NCBI GenBank assembly: GCA_030674155.1
Contig: CM060342.1
Span: 29,152,249-29,216,248 of the forward strand
Source of the DNA: Stramonita haemastoma
Lineage: Eukaryota; Mollusca; Gastropoda; Neogastropoda; Muricidae
Direction of reading: 5' to 3'
DNA length: 64,000 nucleotides
Each line of letters starts with the position of its first letter. Position 1 is the stretch's first letter. Below, one piece after another: positions 53,697-63,900 of this stretch. The position numbers and the translations under genes were made by a program. Under the pieces are notes generated by a model. The model saw nothing but the letters and a program-made list of their open reading frames with translations. It did no database searches and was not told the origin of the DNA.

Positions 53697-56380
53697 CATG
53701 GAATTTACATAACGCTATATCTTGTCAAAAAAACAACAACCCAAAGCACTTACAAAACATGGTAAAAAAACACACAAGCACACACACAAAAAGTTACATA
53801 CACAAAAGTCTCATCATTGGTGAACCTTGGAACTGTAGCCGAGGAAGAACAAAAAAAAAAAAAAAAAGGCTTTCCTGTAACCCCCTCCCCACTGACCTGG
53901 TAGGAGGTGAAGGAGCTCTCGGTGTCGGTGGAGTTGCGGCGTGACCCCCCGTGGCTGGAGTGGATGGAGGAGCAGCCGCTGCGTCGCTGGTCCTCGATGG
54001 AGCGGATGAGGGCCTTGACCGACAGGGACTGGCTGGTGGACCGCGGGTCCATGCGCTTCCCGTCACGCAGCGCCACCAGCTCTCGGTCCACCTGACCACA
54101 AAAACAAACACATATGTGAAACACACACATACATACATACACACACATCCAGAACATCTTGTGCACACATTAAATCCTGTTCTGCTTTTCATAAGAGTAG
54201 GCCATTGTGTGCCAGTGGGAACAGATGGCAATATTTACAAAACTGCATGCACATGGGGACTGGATGGAAAAAAGCACATGAGCGCTTTTTCCAATATCCT
54301 CAATATAAAAGAATAAAATGAAAAAAATAAAAGAATAAAATATAAAAAATATATATTAAAAAATAAATAAAACACACACCCACATAACGATGCAACGCAT
54401 TTTCCCTTCAACAACACTCAACACTAGGTGCTGTCTGAGCATTCAAAAACCAAGAAGTTTACACTGAAATCCATCACACTCTCCACAGCTGTCAATCTCC
54501 CCCACTTTCAGCTCCTCTCAGATGCTGATTATCCCAGCCCAGCCCAGCCCAGCTGTGGCCAGCTGGTGCTATTTATAGCAGGAACTGACCCCACATGGAC
54601 TAGGTAAAAAGGAAGGCCTGCGCTAAATTTAGCACTCTTGCCTAGGCCTTACTGAGTGATGTTGGATTTGTGCACTGTGTCTCAACCACAGAGAAGAAAA
54701 AAACACACAAAAGACAACACAAACCCCCCCAAAGCACTCTCTCTTGCCTGCCTGCCTGCCTGTAACCCACCCACCTTTCCCTTGAACTCTGCGTTGCTGA
54801 GGATGGCTCTGCTGCCCCCCTGTGCGCTGCGCGACTCCTCAAAGGACTTGGCCGACTTCATGGCCTGCAGCTCGTTCTTCACCCGGTCCAGCTCCAGCTG
54901 CAGGTTCAGGCTCTTCTCCCTCAGGGCCATGTTCTCCTCGACACCTGCACACACATATGCATGCATGCACTGTTTGTTGTTTTGTCAGAAGCTTTGTGAT
55001 TTCTTACCCCAAAAGCTTTTTAAGCAAAAATGCTTCTGAAGGTAATGTTTATGTAAATCTGTCGGATGGAAACATTCTTTTTGCTATTTCGGAGTCTCTT
55101 GTACATAGCCCAGTTATCGAGTTTCTTTGAAGTTCTTTGATATTGTTTTCCCTATTTGCATTTTTAGGTGTTACAATTAATGTTCTAATACCAAAATGAT
55201 TCATGAATCTCTTTCCATACGCTTTTTATTATTTTTATTTGCTAGATGTCTTTTTTTTCCTTTTTTTTCTCGTCTGATATCACTTAGAGTGAACAGACGT
55301 TAAATATAAGAACAAGCATGCACACGCACGCACACACATGCACAAACACACACACACACACACACAGACACACACACACACACAGAGACACACACAGACA
55401 CAGACACACACACACACACACACCATCATTATACAGTTGCAGAGAAATGAAAATGTATACAGAAAGGAAGAATAAAGGTGGCAGGATGGTTAAAATGTTT
55501 GCCTGCCCAACAAGTAAACTGTGAGGTTTTGGGTTTGATTCCCAGCCTTACCCTTTCTTCCCAGTTTGAGGAAAAAATCAAACTGAATGTCAAAGTCCTT
55601 TGGATAAGACTATGAACCAAGGTCCAATGTGCAAAAAAGCACGTAGAACATCTTGCACACACGTTAAAAACCTATTCTGCCTTTTGGAAGAGTAGGCCAT
55701 TGTGTGCCAGGATGAAACCCCCCCCAGAAAAACTTCATGCATATAGGTGTTATGTTTAAATATTATCATGAAGTCGGAATGCAGCTACTTAAATGTTGGG
55801 TGGGGTGGGGTGGGGGGGTGGAACAGTTGCATATGCAAAACTTGCCATCAGCAAGCCTTGAAGCTGTAGCTGAGGAATGAAAAAAAAAAAAAGAATATAA
55901 TAATTATGTATACAGGGACAGGAAATTTTTTTTTTTTTTTTAAAGTGGCACAGCTTTTGTGGCCCTGTGCTCTCTCTGGGGAGAGCATGCCCCAAATTTC
56001 ACACAGAAATCTGCAGTGACTGAAAGCGGGAACACAACATAACACAATATGGACAACAACCCCACACATACATCTCCCCCCCCCCCCTTTCCCCCAAACA
56101 CTCTCTTCCCATAGCCAAACATCTATCACAGAGAAACACCCAGTCTTTCCTCTTCTGCATGTTTCTTCTCTGACACCTTCACATACAGTATCATGATACA
56201 CAGTTGACACCAAGTCAAAGAATTTACAACAATGACAGATGGGTCTTGAAATTTTTTTTTTTATAATCTAATGCAACAAAGATATTAAAAATGTACAGTA
56301 TCTGTAAAGAGAGTAAATGAGCCTTGCACACAAAAAAGATGTTTTACTCTAATTTTGTTAATATTAAGTGTGAATGTTTC

Positions 56381-56441
<61 letters not shown>

Positions 56442-58235
56442 GTGTGTGTGTGTGATGAGTGTATGCGTGCGTGAGCTGTGTGTGAGTGCATGGATGCATG
56501 GGCATACTGGTGCATGCATGAGTGTTTGTGACTTTACTTGTGTGAACCTATGACTGGCTGAGGTAAAACAGTTTTGTGGGTGCTTTTTGTTTTGTGATGA
56601 GTGCGTGCTGATGTTTAGATATCATGTTGTGGTATTTTTTCTGTGATATTATGTTTACATGTTTACTGTTTTTATGTATGGACTTGTAACCTGCTTGAAT
56701 TTCTCTATCTCTGAGATAATAAAGTGTTTGAATTGAATTGGTTTAAAGAGACTGTATTCAGGAAAAGTGTCACAAAAATACAAAGCATACCTTGACAGGA
56801 CCACAAGTAAACTTATGATAGTCCTGTCATTTACATACATTGTACGGATGACTTCACATTACAACAGGTGACATACATAGTATACTGTCATTAAAAAAGG
56901 TAAAGGTAAGATAGGTAAAGGTGTCCTATAACCCAGGCGGTCGTAGAAGAGCGAGGCATCAGAAACCTCAGCTTCTCTAGGGACCAGAAAATTGAGGGTG
57001 ATGCCCATCTCCTTTCCCAGAGCGAGCTTTACCTTCCCTGACCCTAAAGAGGGCAGGTAACCACTTACAGCTGGGGGACTGTACTGAAGCCAAGGTGCGC
57101 AAACGGTCACCCATCCAATTGGCAACCACGCTTGATGCTGCTTAATATTGGCTGGGGGAAAGCAAGCGCTCTGACCATTGAGCTATCCCGTCCCCATACC
57201 ATCACTAACAGCAGCAAATCAAATTTACCAGAAATGAAGAAATGAGAATCAGATAAAAAAAAAAAAAAGCCAAACCCAAACCAGATTTGAGGTCTCACCT
57301 TCTGCATGCTTTCCTGGGTCTCTGCGCGGAAGTCATTGGCGATGACCACAGCCACCTGTAAGTCCTTCTGGAACTGCTGCCACTCCTCCGCTTCTGACTC
57401 GTGGCGGGACACCAGGTCTGTCAGGTCTGACTCCACCTTCGACTTCTGCATGCGCAGGCCGTGCAGTTCCGACGTCAGCTCTTGCACCTGGTTCGGGGGA
57501 GAAGCATCATACCATTTAAAAAAAAATTTTTTTTTTGTGATGGATGGGGGAGGGAGGGGTTCAGGCACTTGCAGGTTTTATCATTCATTAAGAATTCCAA
57601 CACTTTTCTTTTCCTTTCCTTCTTTGGTCACAGTCAGCTTTAAACTATATGCAATCTTTACAGAAAACTGAACGTATATATATATATATATGGATGGTTA
57701 AGAATGCACAACAGTCAGTTTCCCCCAGTTTCAGCTGCTCTCAGCTGTTATATCCATTTCATCCCAGCCCAGCTCACTCACTCACTCACTCAGTCCCATG
57801 TCCCAAAGGACGTAGGGGGGACATGAGAGAAGACGCAACGGAGATCTTTTTCCATGCTTCACGATCCTGTGTGGCTAGTAGGAGGCGTTGCAGGGGTTGG
57901 GCAGTCCAGTCTTTGATGTTGTCAACCCATGATTTCTTTTGGCGGCCTCTTCTTCTTTTGCCCTCGAAAATGTTCCTTGCAAGATGGTTTTTGCTAGGGT
58001 GTTGTGTCTTGTGGTGTGACCAAAACCACATCACTTTCTCCTCTTATGGTGGAGAGCAAAGCTCTTGGGCCCACACGCTTTTTTGGATTTCCTCTTTCAC
58101 ATAGTTATTGTCTTGTGTCTTTGTATATATTTTGAGGAGTCTTCTGTGCTAGTGTTAGTTATAACAGGAACTGACCACAGGGGAGAGGAGAGAGAGGGGG
58201 AGAGAGGAGGAGAGAGAGAGAGAAGAGAGAGAGAG

Positions 58236-58277
<42 letters not shown>

Positions 58278-58377
58278 AGAGGAAGGGGGAGAGAGAGAGG
58301 GGAGGGGAGGGAGAGAGGAGAGAGAGAGAGAGAGGGGGGGGGAGGAGACGAGAGGGGAGAGAGAGAGGGGGAGGGAG

Positions 58378-58441
<64 letters not shown>

Positions 58442-60876
58442 AGATTGATTTAATTTTGATTTATTCTTTTATATCGAGAATAATGGAATAAGCACTCTTG
58501 TGCTTTTTTACATCCAGTCCCCGTGTGTGTGCAATTTTGTAAATGTCATCTGTTCCCACCAGCACACAATAGCCTACTCTTACGAAAAGCGGAACAGGAT
58601 TTAATGTGTGCGCAAGATGTTCTGCGTGCGTTCACACATGGGGCCATGGTTTACAGTCTCATCTGAAGGACTTTTGGGGAGAGTGAAGTCAGCACTGATG
58701 TTAACTCCAGGAGAAAAAATCTCCTCGACTGGAATCAAACCTGGGTCGTCAAATTGCCAGCGCAATGTTCTGACCATTAGGCTATCCATCCGAGGGAGAG
58801 AGACTGAGAGACAGAGAGAGATGTGTGAGAGCAGCACGAGGGCAGTGGCAGCAGGAGCAGCATCCCTGCTGCAGAGCGTGAGCGTACCTTGGTGCAGTAG
58901 GTTTTCTTTTCTCAGGTAGGTGTCGCAGTCTGTGCAGCTGGTCGATGTGTCCTGAGGGTGCTCAACTCCTGCACCGAATCACACCGCTCCTTGTTCGCTC
59001 TTCTCCATGCGGTCTGCAGTCAAGCGCCTCTGTCTTGCATTGTTCCTCGATCACTGGGAACACACACCACACATAAACAACATGCAGCAGCACGCCACAC
59101 ATGCATACACACACATTGAGACACCAGTCATTTGAGTGCTTATCCCATTATCCTTGATATAAAAGAATAAATAAAATAAAAAATTAATAAAAAAAAAACC
59201 CAAACGCACACACATGCTTACACATGCACGCGTACACACACACACAAACACACACCACCACCACACTTCCCCCCCCCTCCCACACACACACACACAACAC
59301 ACTCTCCCCCCTCTCTACTTTCAGCTCTTCCTCTCTGGTGGTGAGGGATTCGCGGAGGCGCGTCACTTCGTTCTGAGACAGGGCCAGCGACTCCTGCAGA
59401 CTGGCCAGGCGCTGTTCCCCCCTCGCCTTCTCCTGTCTCGTCTGGTCCAGCAAGGCCTCCAGCTCTGTCTGGTTCTCTGCCTGCTGGCACTTCTCCAGTT
59501 CTGCCACCTGCACAGTCACCACACCACAGTGCCACAGTGCAGTCTGGTTAGAAAGAAGAAGGAAGGAAGGAAGGAAGGAAGGAAGGAAGGAAGGAAGGAA
59601 GGAAGAAGGAAGGAAGGAAGGAAGAGAGGGAAGGAAGGGAAGGAAGGTAGCAGGCAGGATGGTTAAGGCCTTGTTCGCCTACCAACAAGTAAACCTGAGG
59701 TTCTGGGGTTGGATTCCCAGCCTGCCTCTTTGTTCCCAGTTTGGATTGATTAAAAAGTTAAAAACTCACAGCTAAAAAAAAACAAAAAAACACTCCCCCC
59801 CCCTCCCCCAACCTCACAGCTGTCAATTTCCCCAATTTTAGCTACTCTCACTCAGCTGCTATCCATTCTGTCCCATCCCATCCCATCCCAGCTGGTGCTA
59901 ATTATAGCAGGAACTGGAAAAAAAGGAAGGGTGCACTAATTTAAGTACTGAGCCCTAGACCTTGACTGAGTTTCACTGTATTTTGCACACTGTAAACTGA
60001 ATGTAAAAGTCCTTGGGATAAAAAAAAGGACAAAAAAAGAAAAATTATACTGGAGAATACCCCAAAACAGCATCTTTAAAAAAGCAACCAAACAACAAAA
60101 CAGAAAAAATAGCAGAATACATTATTTCAACCTTTGCTTTTTTTCTCTCTTTTACTCAAGAGAAACAAGAAAAAAGAAGTATGATATGAGATTTAAAACC
60201 AAATAAACCAACCAAACAATTACAGCAACAAATTTTTAAATCCTACAGGAGAATGTTTTTCCTCCAATCTTTCGTTTCTCTCTCTAACTCTCTCTCTCTC
60301 TTTGGGCGTAGTATGAGAAAACCTATAAGCATCCACTAAAAAAAGTTATTTAAAAACCCATCAAAACGACGAGTAAAAACGACAATCCCAAACCTCTTCG
60401 ACCATATTCATCCTAACGGCCATTCACTCTTTTTTTCTCTCAACATACAAACACCCTCACCCCCCAGCCCCCCACCTTCCCCCCACCATGCAGACCATAT
60501 CCCCCCTCCGGCCACAGACCTTGGACTTTTCACTGTCCAGCAGGGTGGTCAGCCTGGCCAGCTCTATCTGGTCAGCAGACACGGTTTCCCTCAGCTCTGC
60601 AACAGCCGCCTCCTGGGCATCTCTCTCTGCCCTCACCACCTGTAGCCTGTCCTCCAGGGCCTGCAGACACACATACACAGAAATATAACACACACACACA
60701 GATTACAACACAAACACACACACATACACAGAGACAAAGATACACACACAGATTACACACACACAAACAGAATAGATACACCACATACATAATATAAACA
60801 CACACCACACATAAAATACCACACACACACACACACACACACACACATGGCAGCACACACACACACACAACACACG

Positions 60877-60908
<32 letters not shown>

Positions 60909-63900
60909 CACATCAGACTATAGATACACAACACACATACAACAAAACCACACACACACACACACATGCTCACACACCCACACACACACACCTCCCCCTC
61001 AACACACACCACACCTACCCCCCCCACATACACACCTACCCCCCCACCCCACCCCACACCCTACCCCACCCTTTCTCACCTGTCCCTTTCCCTGAGCATT
61101 TCCACCAGGTCCTGGTACTCCTTTCCGTCTGCCTCCATGGAGCGCAGGGCGATTGGACCACTCAGTCTGTTTGCGGAACAGCTCCTCACGCTCCTCCTGG
61201 GCGCTCTTCAGCAGCTCCAACAGGTGAACCTCACGCTCAGACTTCTCCGGCAGGTTCCCCGATATCAGCAGGCTTTTCAGCTGCTCCACCTGAGACATGC
61301 ACAGCATGCATGCAGTGCAACACAGACACACACCATACACACGCATGAATGCATGTGCACACACGCACACAACACATATAGATACACACACACACATAAG
61401 ACACACAACACACACACAGCACAGCATCACCACACACACACAGAGATAAGCACGCACGCACACACGCAACACACACACACACACACAATACACACACACA
61501 CACACACACAACACACACAACACACACACACACACACACACAGATACACACACACAGATACACACACACAGATACACACACACACACAAGAGTGAGTTAG
61601 CTGTTTCCTGACGATCTAAAACATACTATGTTTGTTGAGTTGTGCTGTGTTGTGTTGAAAGATATTGAAAACACTAAAGTGGATTTATTTCAAGACCACA
61701 TACATTCATATGATTTCAGGTTGCTTATGTATACACAAACATAAGCACAGGTATCTTGAGATAGCTGCAAAATTCTGCACTCAAAATCAAAGCACAGGTG
61801 TCTTCAGATGTAATCTTGTCAGGCACTTAACAGCAGCGCAATGGATTTTCACTCATATGACTAATAACAATGGTTGCTGTCTAAGCGTTCAATGACAACA
61901 ACAAGATGGCAACAAAATTCTGCCATTTCATATAACTCATACATACACTCTGCAGTGGACAACACCACAGCACGATCCTACTTTTCAAAACCAACAATCC
62001 TGACACAATTCAGTTTATATAAGACAATTTACTGACACTGCTGTCTTTCGTACAACAGTTACAGCTTAAGTTTAAAAAAAAATAAAAAGAGTTCACCTCT
62101 ACGTGTATATCAAAGCTATGTGCTGAACTTCACTTCTGTTTAGAAACAAATCTTGCTGATGAAACGCTACGTGTGGAAATGTACACACATCACTATTTTC
62201 TTTCCATGAAGCTTGACCACAAACATGAGAATGGCCAGTTCTTAAATTTCACCAGCATTATCTATCTGTTGTTTTTTTCATTTGACACCATTGAGTAGAT
62301 GACCCCATTTCTTACAAGTAAAACACTACTTTCATATTTTATATAATTTTGTTTACAGCCCCGTCGACCATAAAAAGCCATAACTAGACTATATATCACT
62401 TTATACCATTTCAGCAACCCCAGTAACGTTCACCTCCAACAAAAACCAGGCTGTGCTGAGGATGCCAGCCATTCAACATAATTCTTCATTCCAGGTACTA
62501 AAACCTGTCAAAGGGACACACACGCAATCCAGATTGTACTAACAATTTCATGGTAGTTCCCAGGGGGATGAGTGAGACAGAGTGCTTCTTCTGGTGACCC
62601 CTGCCCCAAAGTGTTGTATTGGGGAACACGCAATAACAACAAGAACAAAACTCTGCCTAAGTTGTGTTTTCTTTCTTCACATGTGTCACTGACCTGTGTG
62701 CGTGTGGTCTCCAGCTTTTCGGTCTGTGTACACAGGGACTCCAGCAGCACGGTTTTCTCATCTGTCAGACGTCCATTCTCCTCTGTCAGTTCATTCACCG
62801 CATCTTGCAGGTCACCTGGTGTCCAAACAGACAGCAACCCAGCCTGAACCATCATGATGAAGACCGACTGCTACATCCTTGTGCATGAAAATGCACACCA
62901 AAACAAATCCTCCCTCTATAACACCCCACATCACCCCCAAAATCCATCCCCTCACACACCCGCACAACCCCCCCCCCAAATCCCTTCCTCTACATACCCC
63001 ATGTCACCCATTCACACCACCACCCCTATCCCTCCCTCTACACCCCCCATCACACACACCCCCACCCCAAATCCCTCCCTCTACACACCTCACATCACCC
63101 ACACCTCCCTCACACACCCCAATCCACCCCCCAAAAAAAAAATCCCTCTACACACCCGTCATTCCCACCCTCCCTCCCTCTACACCCCCCCCAACCCCAA
63201 ATCTCTCCCTCTACGCACCCCAAGTCACCCACACCCACACCCCAAAATCCACCCCATGTCACACACACCCAAATGCCTCCCCTACACCCCCCAAAAATCC
63301 CACCCCCACTCCACCCCACCCACAATCCCTCCCTCTAACCCCCCCCAACCCCCACAATCCCTCCCTCAAACACTCCCCAAGTCACCCCCCCCCCCACAAT
63401 CCCTCCCATACACCCCACCCCTAAAATCCCTCTACACACCCCACATCACCCACCCACCCCAATCCCTCCCTCTACACACCCCAAGTCACCCCCACCCCCC
63501 CTCCCTCCGTCTACACCACCCCACCCCCCGATCCCTCTCTCTACACCACCCCACATCACCCACCCATCCCTCCCCCTACCCCCCCCACTCCTCCCACCCC
63601 CCCAACACCCTACCCTTGACAAACATACCCAGCTCCTGCAGGGTGGCCTGCAGCTCCTCGGTGGTGCTGTAGTTGGTCTCCTCCATCTGGAGGATGCGCT
63701 CGGTGAGGCAGGCCACCGAGATCTCGCTGAGGGCGTCGCTGTTGCAGCTCTTGTTGCTCTGCTTCTCCCAGTTGCTCTGGTCCATCGACAGGATGGAGGG
63801 GTGCTCTGGGGTCCCGCAAATGTCCGTGAGAGACAGGCCGGGCTCCGAGGCCGACAGGGAGGAGGAGCGATGCATGGTGCTTCAGTTTGTCGCACACGTT

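Noticed and set aside
62854..63672. 272-codon Pro/His/Ser-rich + strand frame
   Set aside because: It is created by the C-rich minisatellite; it lacks stops because of base composition and runs over a real - strand exon.
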